Shown here: in pieces, positions 7,498 to 14,480 of the stretch
Layout: each line of letters starts with the position of its first letter
Position numbering within the stretch: the first letter of the stretch is position 1
DNA from: Alistipes sp. CAG:514
GTDB lineage: Bacteria; Bacteroidota; Bacteroidia; Bacteroidales; UBA932
Direction of reading: 5' to 3'
Assembly (NCBI GenBank): GCA_000431015.1
Contig: HF986075.1
Span: 77,959-109,306, forward strand
DNA: 31,348 nt
Program-made: the position numbers and the translations under genes
The notes under the pieces: model-generated
What the model was told of the DNA's origin: nothing
What the model saw: only the letters and a program-made list of their open reading frames with translations
Databases searched by the model: none

Positions 7498-7629
7498 TTA
7501 GCGGAGTCTGAAGGTATCTATTTCAATATTGCTTTTTGTCAATGGTAGTTTATCATTATAAACATACCTTTTAGTGTTGTTGTCAAAGAAGATGTTCTCT
7601 GAAATACGAATCTTATTTTCAGGAACCAT
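7498..7629 (-). pseudogene. Short frame, possible C-terminal remnant of an unknown gene
   Basis: A 43-codon frame (begins MVPENKIRISENIFFDNN, ends IEIDTFRLR) reads like genuine beta-rich protein and stops 20 bp before the ATG of the secreted protein. The same frame is open for a few codons further upstream (reading ...ICCTPTITE) until a stop, with no start codon, so this looks more like the tail of a lost gene than a complete small one. Too short to classify. Confidence 0.3.
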
Positions 7630-7743
7630 CTCTGTTATTGTGGGCGTGCAACAAATTAGTGCATAAACAAATCAAAAATAGTCTCTAAACGGCTGGCATA
7701 AGAGAATCCTCCGCCGCAAAACAGATTCGCGAAATCCGGGAAC

Positions 7744-7784
7744 TGTAAAGTTTCTTTACACATAGTGTTAAATTTCTTTACACT
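7744..7784 (+). promoter_or_regulatory. Two tandem palindromic activator sites upstream of the sigma-54 promoter
   Basis: Site 1 is TGTAAAG-TTT-CTTTACA (7744-7760), a perfect 7-bp inverted repeat. Site 2 is GTGTTAAA-TTT-CTTTACAC (7765-7783), matching the same pattern with two mismatches in the left arm. Their centres (7752 and 7774) are 22 bp apart, two helical turns, and lie roughly 90 and 112 bp upstream of the start predicted from the -24/-12 element. This is the usual arrangement of enhancer sites for NtrC-type activators; such an activator is encoded at 18241-19584. Otherwise, 7630-7836 holds no gene I can support. Confidence 0.6.
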
Positions 7785-7836
7785 TCCGGAAATATTCAAA
7801 TGTGCTAAATTATTGAATGATAGTGTGGTTAATTAT

Positions 7837-7854
7837 TTGGCACGCCAAATGCTT
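7837..7854 (+). promoter_or_regulatory. Sigma-54 (-24/-12) promoter of the export operon
   Basis: TTGGCACGCCAAATGCTT contains the invariant GG (7839-7840) and GC (7851-7852) separated by exactly 10 bases. The -24 block TTGGCACG is a perfect consensus match, and the -12 block ATGCTT differs from TTGCTT at one base. The predicted start is near 7864, giving a short 16-28 base leader before the TolC-like gene. Confidence 0.72.
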
Positions 7855-7879
7855 GTGACTTTTACCGAATTGGAAATAA

Positions 7880-9289
7880 ATGGTGAAGAACATGAAAAAG
7901 TCACAAACAATATTCATTATGCTGACGGTTTTGCTTAGTGCCGTTCCGGCGCTTGCCGCACCTGTGGCCGAGGGGACGATCCCTGGGAATGGGGAGCCGC
8001 TTCCGACTCCGATGACGCTGAAGGAGTGCATGGAATATGCGATCAGCAACAGCACCAAGGTGAGGATTCTGCAGGCGGCCAACGATGACGCCCGGCTTGC
8101 AAGAAGGGACGCGATCTTCGATGCCTTCACTCCGGAGATCAGCGGAAGCGGCTCGGCCTACTACAATTTCGGACGTGCCGTTGACCCTAAGACCAACACT
8201 TACGTCACCACAACATCTTTCCACAACAGCTATGGTGTCAGCGCCGGCATCACTCTCTTCAACGGATTCAAGGCCGTTAACAACCTGAGGATCTCCAAGA
8301 CTTCGATCGCTCTTGGCAACTCGCAGGAAGACCAGATCGAGGCTGACATCTGTCTCGCCACGATGGAAGCCTACTGCAACGTGCTTTATTACAGCCAGTT
8401 GGCTGATATTTACAAGTCTCAGGTCGAGGTCGCCGAGGAATCCCTCGCCAAGGCTCGCCGTCAAGAGGAACTCGGACAGAAAGGCCATGCCGATGTCGTC
8501 GAGATGGATTCCAACCTTGCAGACAAGCAGTACCAACTCGTTGAGGCCAACAACAAGCTCAACGATGCGAAGATTACCCTTGAGGACGTGATGTTCTGGT
8601 CTGAGCCACAGGAACTTGTCATCGACACGACCCTTCCGGCTACCATTGACGGCGAGCGGGTTCTGACCGATTCCCTTGCGATGGAAGACATGGTGGACTT
8701 TGCGCAAAGCAATAATCCGGCAGCCCGTGTCGCAAGGTTCAACCTCATGAATGCAAAACGGGAACTTAACACCGCCAGATGGCAGTTGCTCCCGTCGCTC
8801 AGTGCCTATGCCGGATGGTCTACGACCTATTTCACTTACCCTGGAAGCGGCACGGCTTCGGATCCGTTCCAGACCCAATTCAAGAACAACGGAGGTGAAT
8901 ATGTCCAGTTGTCCCTGAATATTCCGATCTTCTCGGGACTCCAGCGCCACAGCAACATCGCCAGGAAGAAGAACGCCGTCGCCAAGGCGTCCGCCGAGTA
9001 CGACCAGAAGATGAGGGACATCTCAGCCGAGGTGCGCAGGGCTGTCCAGGATCGCGACGGAGCGTCTGCCGCCTATATTCTGGCACAAAGGAAGTCCGAT
9101 GTGCAGGAGGAGGCATATTCATTGAATATGAAGAAGTTGGAGCAGGGGCTGATCTCGCCGATCGAGTTCCAGACAGCTTCGAACAACTACCTTGAGGCGA
9201 ACGCCCAGCGGCTGAACTCGCTCCTGACCTACTTCATCAAGCGCAGCGTGGTCAACTACTACAACGGGGTGGATTATATTGATCAATGA
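7880..9289 (+). CDS. TolC-like outer-membrane efflux protein
   Basis: This 469-residue protein begins with a signal peptide (MKKSQTIFIMLTVLLSAVPALA) and continues into the TolC/OEP fold. The mature N-terminus has the typical MTLKECMEYAISNSTKVRILQA opening (about 45-66), followed by helical repeats with EISGSGSAYYNFGRAVDP and GVSAGITLFNGFKA, the second OEP half starting around 245 (AARVARFNLMNAKRELNTARWQLLPSLSAYAGW), and a final helix near YILAQRKSDVQEEAY. Such proteins trimerise as outer-membrane ducts for inner-membrane exporters. It is the first gene after the sigma-54 promoter, and its partner adaptor, ATPase and permeases follow on the same strand. ATG 7880 and ATG 7892 are both possible starts; the second gives a more standard signal peptide. 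Confidence 0.92.
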   Translation: MVKNMKKSQTIFIMLTVLLSAVPALAAPVAEGTIPGNGEPLPTPMTLKECMEYAISNSTKVRILQAANDDARLARRDAIFDAFTPEISGSGSAYYNFGRAVDPKTNTYVTTTSFHNSYGVSAGITLFNGFKAVNNLRISKTSIALGNSQEDQIEADICLATMEAYCNVLYYSQLADIYKSQVEVAEESLAKARRQEELGQKGHADVVEMDSNLADKQYQLVEANNKLNDAKITLEDVMFWSEPQELVIDTTLPATIDGERVLTDSLAMEDMVDFAQSNNPAARVARFNLMNAKRELNTARWQLLPSLSAYAGWSTTYFTYPGSGTASDPFQTQFKNNGGEYVQLSLNIPIFSGLQRHSNIARKKNAVAKASAEYDQKMRDISAEVRRAVQDRDGASAAYILAQRKSDVQEEAYSLNMKKLEQGLISPIEFQTASNNYLEANAQRLNSLLTYFIKRSVVNYYNGVDYIDQ

Positions 9290-9299
9290 ATATGACAGC

Positions 9300-9400
9300 G
9301 TCGGTCGCCGTTGTTCGGCAGACTTGCCAACCGTTGAAGCGCCGAAAGGACAAAAACATCACGGTCGCCGAGTGTGTCGAAGAGCCGCTAAAGACGAATT
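9300..9400. repeat. GGTCGCNGAGTGTGTCGAAG-type repeat inside the operon
   Basis: Two related segments, CGGTCGCCGTTGTTCGGC...TTGAAGCGCC (from 9301) and CGGTCGCCGAGTGTGTCGAAG (from 9362), fill most of the 136-bp gap between the TolC-like and adaptor genes. They belong with the degenerate repeats at 3494-3645 and 26260-26352. The frame of the adaptor is open through them, but the encoded text is arginine/cysteine-rich and unlike an adaptor. Confidence 0.5.
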
Positions 9401-9425
9401 AAAGCAAACGGAAATAACAACAATT

Positions 9426-10682
9426 ATGGACAAGATAATCGAAAAGAAAAAAGGTTGGAGATCAGCCTTCACAAAAAAGGCGATGCCTTACTGGCTTGGA
9501 GCCATCGTGGTAGTGTTCGTGCTCTACCTCGTGTTCAGAGACAATTCCAAGACCCTCAGGGTTGACAAGGACACGATCACGGTCAGCCAGGTGACTGACG
9601 GACAGTTCAACGACTATATCCGTGTGAGCGGTCAGGTACAGCCAATGGTCACAATCCAGATCAGCCCGCTCGAAGGCGGTACCGTCCAGAAGATCATCGT
9701 CGAGGAGGGATCCACAGTGAAGGCCGGGGAACCGATTCTTGTGCTGTCCAATGATAACCTTGACCTTCAGATACTTAACGCCGAGGCTGAGCTTGCGGAA
9801 AAGGAGAACATCCTTCGTAACACGATGATCTCGATGGAGCAGCAGAAACTCTCCCATGAGCAGAACCGTCTCCGCTACGCCTCCGAGGCCAGGCGTAACA
9901 AGAGGGCATTCGAGCAGAACCAGCAGCTTTACAAGGAGAAGCTCATCTCAAAGGAGGATTACCTCAAGGCCCAGGAGGATTATGAGCTTTCGCAGCAGAA
10001 CCTTGACCTGACTCTCAAGAGCATGGAGCAGGACAGTCTCTACCGTTCGACCCAACTCCTGAGTCTGCGCGAGAGTCTTGACAATATGAAGATGAACATG
10101 CAACTCATACGCCGCCGCAAGGAGAGCCTTACGATCAAGGCTCCGATCGACGGGGTTCTCGGACTTCTGGATGCGAACCTTGGCCAATACATAGGTGCCG
10201 GCACCAAGATCGGCCAGATCAACTCCGAGGGTAGCTACAAGATTGAGGCTAAGATAGATGAACACTATATTGACCGTGTGGTTCCGGGACTCGACGCCAC
10301 ATTTGAGCGTCAGAGCGAGAAGTACGACGCGCAGGTGCGCAAGGTCTATCCGGAGGTGCGTGACGGCAAGTTCCAGGCGGACTTCAAGTTCGAGGGCCAG
10401 CAGCCCGACAACATCAGGACCGGCCAGACATATTACCTGAACCTTCAGCTCGGTCAGCCGGAGCGGGCGGTCCTCATCCCTCGCGGGACATTCTACCAGA
10501 AGACGGGAGGCAAGTGGATCTATGTGGTCAGCAAGGATGGAGGCAAGGCTGTCAAGCGCGAGATCCGCATCGGTCGTCAGAACCCTCAGTTCTATGAGGT
10601 GCTTGAAGGGCTGGAGCCTGGCGAGAAGGTCATCACCTCCTCCTACGACAACTACGGCGACAGCGATGTGCTTGTCTTCTAA
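9426..10682 (+). CDS. Periplasmic adaptor (HlyD/MacA-type membrane fusion protein)
   Basis: I start at ATG 9426 because the text upstream in the same frame is repeat-derived, and the protein then begins with a short basic cytoplasmic tail and one anchor helix (residues ~20-37, MPYWLGAIVVVFVLYLVF). A lipoyl-like/barrel half follows (VSGQVQPMVTIQISPLEG, then GTVQKIIVEEGSTVKAGEPIL, about 65-105). A long helical hairpin rich in Gln/Glu/Leu covers ~110-235, then the second lipoyl half (LTIKAPIDGVLGLLDANLGQ), the beta-barrel, and a membrane-proximal domain ending VITSSYDNYGDSDVLVF. Length is 418 residues. It bridges the inner-membrane permease with the TolC-like duct. It is third-party dependent on the ATPase 45 bp downstream. 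Confidence 0.9.
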   Translation: MDKIIEKKKGWRSAFTKKAMPYWLGAIVVVFVLYLVFRDNSKTLRVDKDTITVSQVTDGQFNDYIRVSGQVQPMVTIQISPLEGGTVQKIIVEEGSTVKAGEPILVLSNDNLDLQILNAEAELAEKENILRNTMISMEQQKLSHEQNRLRYASEARRNKRAFEQNQQLYKEKLISKEDYLKAQEDYELSQQNLDLTLKSMEQDSLYRSTQLLSLRESLDNMKMNMQLIRRRKESLTIKAPIDGVLGLLDANLGQYIGAGTKIGQINSEGSYKIEAKIDEHYIDRVVPGLDATFERQSEKYDAQVRKVYPEVRDGKFQADFKFEGQQPDNIRTGQTYYLNLQLGQPERAVLIPRGTFYQKTGGKWIYVVSKDGGKAVKREIRIGRQNPQFYEVLEGLEPGEKVITSSYDNYGDSDVLVF

Positions 10683-10727
10683 TTGATTAATGAATATAAA
10701 CAATAACAAATAAAAATTTTCAAAGCT

Positions 10728-11408
10728 ATGATTAAAGTCAACAATCTGTCCAAGGTCTTCAGAACAGAGGAGATCGAGACAACAGCCCTCAATGGAGTTT
10801 CATTCGAAATCGCTGACGGAGAATTCGTCGCCATCATGGGTCCTTCCGGTTGCGGTAAGTCAACCCTTCTGAACATCCTCGGCCTTCTTGACAACCCTAC
10901 CGGAGGCTCCTACGAACTTCTCGGCACGGAGGTCAGCCAGCTCAAGGAAAAGGAGCGCACCAAGTTCCGTAAGGGCAACATCGGATTCGTGTTCCAGAGC
11001 TTCAACCTGATCGATGAACTGAATGTCTATGAGAACATCGAGCTTCCGTTGAGGTACCTGAACATCTCCGCGGCCGAGCGTAAGCAGAAGGTCACCGAGA
11101 TTATGAAGAGAATGGCCATCAGCCACAGAGCCCAGCACTTCCCTCAGCAGCTTTCCGGAGGTCAGCAGCAGAGAGTGGCCATCGCCCGTGCCGTGGTCGC
11201 AGGTCCGAAACTGATCCTCGCCGATGAGCCTACAGGTAACCTGGACTCCAAGAACGGTAAGGAGGTCATGGATCTCCTCAGCGAGCTCAACAAGGAAGGT
11301 ACGACCATTGTTATGGTGACTCACTCCCAGAGAGACGCCGCCGTGGCACAGCGCACCATCGACCTGTTCGACGGCCAGATCGTCTCCGACGTGAAGAACG
11401 AGCTTTAG
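10728..11408 (+). CDS. ABC transporter ATPase (MacB/LolD-like)
   Basis: This 226-residue nucleotide-binding subunit has Walker A GPSGCGKST (38-46), Q-loop FVFQSFNL (87-94), signature LSGGQQQR (142-149), Walker B LILADEPTGNLD (162-173) and switch histidine in MVTHS (196-200). The GLLDNPTGGSYELLG and EPTGNLD texts place it in the MacB/LolD/FtsE-type group that drives FtsX-fold permeases by mechanotransmission instead of moving substrate through the membrane domain. The operon supplies one ATPase for two permeases, so it probably serves a heterodimer of the two or two alternative homodimers. It lies 45 bp after the adaptor gene; the short AT-rich leader contains no terminator. Confidence 0.93.
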   Translation: MIKVNNLSKVFRTEEIETTALNGVSFEIADGEFVAIMGPSGCGKSTLLNILGLLDNPTGGSYELLGTEVSQLKEKERTKFRKGNIGFVFQSFNLIDELNVYENIELPLRYLNISAAERKQKVTEIMKRMAISHRAQHFPQQLSGGQQQRVAIARAVVAGPKLILADEPTGNLDSKNGKEVMDLLSELNKEGTTIVMVTHSQRDAAVAQRTIDLFDGQIVSDVKNEL

Positions 11409-11592
11409 CGTTGAATCTTGCTCGTGAGGGACGGCTGATTACTTGACGAGAGCTGATGAATCGTCACTACGGACTTGACAGTAGATAATGTAATTATACC
11501 ACCCATAAGCGCCGCCCCTCACGTTTAAGATATTATTGGCGGAAGGTTGCCTGAATCTCATAGTCAAACTCCTTAATACTTTGTCTCGGTTC
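11409..11592. other. Gene-free stretch with a decayed copy of the palindromic element
   Basis: No open frame here is convincing. CCCATAAGCGCCGCCCCTC (from about 11504) resembles the inner part of the 120-bp element that follows (CATAAGCGGGAGGGGCC), and GGAAGGTTGCC at 11541-11551 is one of its ends. Together they look like the eroded remains of a fourth copy. No terminator hairpin with a U-tract is seen, so transcription may continue into the permease genes. Confidence 0.4.
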
Positions 11593-11714
11593 ATCCAGAA
11601 GGTTGCCACAGCAAACCTTGGCCACCCGCGGCCATAAGCGGGAGGGGCCCAGCCGTCAGGCTGGGAGGGACGGAGCGCGAAGCGCGGAGGGTTTGTCGTG
11701 GCAACCTTCTGGAT
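11593..11714. repeat. Palindromic repeat element, copy A (122 bp, REP/MITE-like)
   Basis: The ends are a perfect 16-bp inverted repeat, ATCCAGAAGGTTGCCA (11593-11608) and its complement (11699-11714). Inside are GGCC-acccgc-GGCC, the 7-bp hairpin CCCAGCC-GTCA-GGCTGGG, and GCGC-gaa-GCGC. Copies B (14221-14341, inverted) and C (16876-16993) share this design. No flanking target duplication and no transposase are visible in the window. It resembles a BIME/REP or MITE; all three copies are confined to the export operon's gaps. Confidence 0.85.
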
Positions 11715-11739
11715 GGGATTTCCAAACGGGTAAAAATCC

Positions 11740-11865
11740 GTGGAGGATAAGTGATTGACCATTAGGAATATGCTTGGATGTCCTCTTGCATGAAGCGGGA
11801 ATGAGGATAGGGAAGCAAAAGAATGAAAAACAAAAAGTTGGCCTCCGCGAGGCCGTGAATGGATT
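11740..11865 (+). promoter_or_regulatory. 5' leader of permease 1, related to the leader of permease 2
   Basis: This leader and the one at 14358-14480 share, in the same order, GTGGAG, GATTGA, ATTAGGAATAT (11761), TGTCCTC (11779), GAGGATA (11803), AAGCAA and GCCTCC. TCCTC (11781-11785) can pair with GAGGA (11803-11807) across a 17-base loop. A second hairpin, GGCCTC-CGC-GAGGCC (11840-11854), ends 11 bases before the start codon and covers the only purine-rich stretch. This may be a structured regulatory leader. Confidence 0.5.
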
Positions 11866-14205
11866 ATGAACAGTTTCATTAACTTCTTGAAGCGCAACAA
11901 ACTTTACAGCGCGGTCAACCTTCTGGGACTCAGCCTCTCGATGGCGTTTGTCCTGCTTCTGGCCGTGTACGTCACCAGTCAGCTGAGCACTGACTCGTTC
12001 CAAAAGAACGCCGACAGGATCTACATCATCGCACAAAAAGAGACCCTTTCGTCCGCTTACTGGCTGTCCCGCCACATGAAGGCTAACTTTCCGGAGATTG
12101 AGAGGTCAGCTTCATATTCCAGCAACGGAATGCAGGAGTACAAGATCGACGGCAACATCGTGAACGCCAGGACTTCTTACGCTGACTCGTCGTTTTTCGA
12201 TATGTTCAGTTTCCCTCTCGTGGAGGGCGACTTCAGTGAGTGGAAGGCCTCGATAAGCGGAGTCCTGATCAGTGAGTCTTTCGCCAAGGCTCAGTTCGGG
12301 GACAGGGATCCGGTTGGACGTGAGATCCGTTTCGACGGCGCTGACTCAACGGTAAGCAACCTGACAGTCTCAGGTGTGTTCAAGGACATTGAGAACTCCA
12401 TCATCAGGCCGTGCGACATATTCCTGCGCGGAGAGATCATGACCATCACCAATCTGGCGAATGACGAGCGGATGTCCAACGCCGGATCATCCACCTGCTT
12501 TGTGATGGCTTATCCGAACGCCGATCTTCCGGCCAGACACGATGATATTCTTAAATGGTGCCGGGAGAATTTCTGGAGATATATGTCAGACTACGGCGGA
12601 GGTGATAATGACGTGAGAATCATTCCTTTACGTGATGTCTATTTCCTGTCGGACGGCAATGAGGACTATAATGACAGTCTGCGTCTTGGCAACAAGACGA
12701 CAGTGATGCTGCTTGCCGGAATGTGCTTCCTGCTGCTTCTGTTCGCCATCCTGAACTATGTGAATATGACCACGGCTCTCTCCGGCTTCCGTGCCAAGGA
12801 GATGGCCACCAGAAGGCTCATCGGGGCGACGAAAGGCGGCATATTCATGAAGATGATTGTCGAGAGCACCATAATCTGCGCGGCCGCTATGGTCATCGCC
12901 GTCCTGCTTGGCGAGGCCATTTCCCCGGCGGCTTCGAAGGTGTTGAACTATGACATCTCTATCTTCAAGGCAATCTCTCCGGTGAGCGTGCTTGTCTGCG
13001 TCCTGTTCACGGTTTTGGTAGGGGTCATCGCCGGCATAGTTCCCGCGCTTATCATCCAGAAGGCCGAGCCGATCGAGATTGTCCGAGGAACGCTCAGGCT
13101 CAAGACCAAGACACTTTACAGCAAGGTCATCATTGTCATTCAGAATGTCATCACGGTCGTGATGCTTGTGACGGCGTTCACGATGTTCCTCCAGATCCGC
13201 TCTATGATCAATGCTCCGGTGGGTTACAATACTGAGGATCAGATCACCATCAGCAATCAGTTCGGCCTTGCAGGTGATTTGACGCCACTCATCAACAAAC
13301 TTAAGGCTGAGAGTTGCGTCGAAGCTGTCGGACTTGGAGATGGACATCCTATGTTCATGACCAACAACTTGACTATGTCCACAGAAAGTGGAAGAGAGGC
13401 TTCGTTCCAGTTGGTTAAGGGCGACAGTGCCTATTTCAATATCCTCGGCATCAGGAAGAAACAGGACAACCACAGTCCGAACAGTTATTGGCTGAATGAA
13501 TATGCCTACGGAATCCTCGAAATAGACGAGACCGCCACGGAGTTCACGACCAAGTCCAACAGCACATGGCAGATAGGCGGAATCTACTACGACTTCAAGA
13601 TCAAGCCGTTGCTGGAGGAACAGCATCCTGCGTTGATCTACCAGTATGATGAATATCCTGCCGGGAAGTGGCCGTGGACGATTCTTGTGAAGACCACGCC
13701 GGATCACAAAGAGGCTTTCGCAAGGGTCAAAGCGGTCTTTAGCGAATTGTACCCGGATAAGTTATTCGATGCCAGCTATGTCGAGGATGACATCAAGGCT
13801 GTGTTCGCTTCCGAGAACAGGGTGTTGGAGATCATGGTCATATTCACAATCCTTTCGCTGTTTGTCTCGGCTCTGGGTCTTGTGGCGATGAGTTCGTACT
13901 ACATGCAGCAGGAACGCAGGACAGTGTCTCTCAAGAAGGTCTATGGCGCTGACTATAACTCTGTTCTGTGGGGCCTTGTGGCCGAGTTCATGAAGATGAT
14001 CGGTGTGGCGTTCGTCATCGCCGTCCCGGTGGCGTGGTACCTGATGCACACTTGGCTGAACGGCTATTCCTACCGCATCGGTCTCCATTGGTGGATTTTC
14101 GCGGTGGCCGGTCTGTTCACAGCCCTCATCGCCGTCCTCTCTGTCCTTTGGCAGGCTGTCCGCGCCGCCCGCACCAACCCGGCCATCGAGCTGAAGAAGG
14201 AATAG
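11866..14205 (+). CDS. FtsX/MacB-type ABC transporter permease 1
   Basis: This 779-residue inner-membrane protein has two FtsX-like halves. After a short cytoplasmic start there is a first helix (~16-38), then a ~245-residue periplasmic MacB-PCD-like domain. Next comes the first three-helix FtsX core (~280-400, including NYVNMTTALSGFRAKEMATRR and IGATKGGIF), a further helix (~420-445), a second periplasmic domain, and the C-terminal FtsX core (~670-779, with RRTVSLKKVYGADYNSVLW and ending RTNPAIELKKE). RAKEMATRRLIGA and RRTVSLKKVYGA are the coupling-helix texts typical of this superfamily. Length and duplicated layout are those of the large Bacteroidota permeases. It shares only modest similarity with permease 2. 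It should work with the ATPase upstream, moving or extruding periplasmic substrates through the TolC-like duct; the substrate is unknown. Confidence 0.9.
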   Translation: MNSFINFLKRNKLYSAVNLLGLSLSMAFVLLLAVYVTSQLSTDSFQKNADRIYIIAQKETLSSAYWLSRHMKANFPEIERSASYSSNGMQEYKIDGNIVNARTSYADSSFFDMFSFPLVEGDFSEWKASISGVLISESFAKAQFGDRDPVGREIRFDGADSTVSNLTVSGVFKDIENSIIRPCDIFLRGEIMTITNLANDERMSNAGSSTCFVMAYPNADLPARHDDILKWCRENFWRYMSDYGGGDNDVRIIPLRDVYFLSDGNEDYNDSLRLGNKTTVMLLAGMCFLLLLFAILNYVNMTTALSGFRAKEMATRRLIGATKGGIFMKMIVESTIICAAAMVIAVLLGEAISPAASKVLNYDISIFKAISPVSVLVCVLFTVLVGVIAGIVPALIIQKAEPIEIVRGTLRLKTKTLYSKVIIVIQNVITVVMLVTAFTMFLQIRSMINAPVGYNTEDQITISNQFGLAGDLTPLINKLKAESCVEAVGLGDGHPMFMTNNLTMSTESGREASFQLVKGDSAYFNILGIRKKQDNHSPNSYWLNEYAYGILEIDETATEFTTKSNSTWQIGGIYYDFKIKPLLEEQHPALIYQYDEYPAGKWPWTILVKTTPDHKEAFARVKAVFSELYPDKLFDASYVEDDIKAVFASENRVLEIMVIFTILSLFVSALGLVAMSSYYMQQERRTVSLKKVYGADYNSVLWGLVAEFMKMIGVAFVIAVPVAWYLMHTWLNGYSYRIGLHWWIFAVAGLFTALIAVLSVLWQAVRAARTNPAIELKKE

Positions 14206-14220
14206 CGTGCTATGTCTTCA

Positions 14221-14341
14221 ATCCGGAAGGTTGCCACGATGAACCCTCCGCGCTTCGCGCTCCGTCCCTCCCAGGCTGCGCCTGGGCCCCTCCCGCTTAT
14301 GGCCGCGGGTGGCCAAGGTTCGCTGCGGCAACCTTCTGGAT
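14221..14341. repeat. Palindromic repeat element, copy B (inverted orientation)
   Basis: The ends ATCCGGAAGGTTGCC and GGCAACCTTCTGGAT pair with one mismatch. The reverse complement of the interior follows copy A closely (CCTTGGCCACCCGCGGCC, then CATAAGCGGGAGGGGCCC). The loop of the central hairpin differs (CCCAGgcgcagcCTGGG against CCAGCCgtcaGGCTGG), so the stem is kept while the loop changed. It begins 15 bases after permease 1 stops. Confidence 0.85.
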
Positions 14342-14357
14342 TGAGTAGTAATATTCA

Positions 14358-14480
14358 GTGGAGCCTAAACGATTGAAGATTAGGAATATAATGATGTGTC
14401 CTCACCGCTGGAATCGGGAGGAGGATATGCAAGCAAGATATTGAACGATAAAAGATTAGCCTCCATGTGGAGGAATGGGT
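14358..14480 (+). promoter_or_regulatory. 5' leader of permease 2 with hairpin over the ribosome-binding site
   Basis: It carries the same ordered blocks as the permease 1 leader: GTGGAG (14358), GATTGA, ATTAGGAATAT (14379), TGTCCTC (14397), GAGGATA (14421), AAGCAA (14431) and GCCTCC (14459). TCCTC pairs with GAGGA across a 17-base loop, the same loop length as upstream. The last hairpin is CCTCC-ATGT-GGAGG (14460-14473). Its right arm is a full Shine-Dalgarno sequence 7 bases before ATG 14481, so the fold would hide it. The arm sequences differ from leader 1 but pairing is kept. Confidence 0.55.

Noticed and set aside
9279..9425. Extended N-terminus of the adaptor protein
   Set aside because: The frame is open, but the segment is repeat-derived, overlaps the TolC-like gene end and would put 49 odd residues before the membrane anchor.
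11537..11553. Sigma-54 promoter before permease 1 (TTGGCGGAAGGTTGCC)
   Set aside because: The GG to GC spacing is 9, not 10, and the GGAAGGTTGCC part is explained as an end of the palindromic element.
11439..11900. Minus-strand frame with ALRPSQPDGWAPPAYGRGWPRF-like text, and its plus-strand relative at 13968-14348
   Set aside because: This text is the translation of the 120-bp palindromic element and appears wherever a copy sits; it is not a gene.
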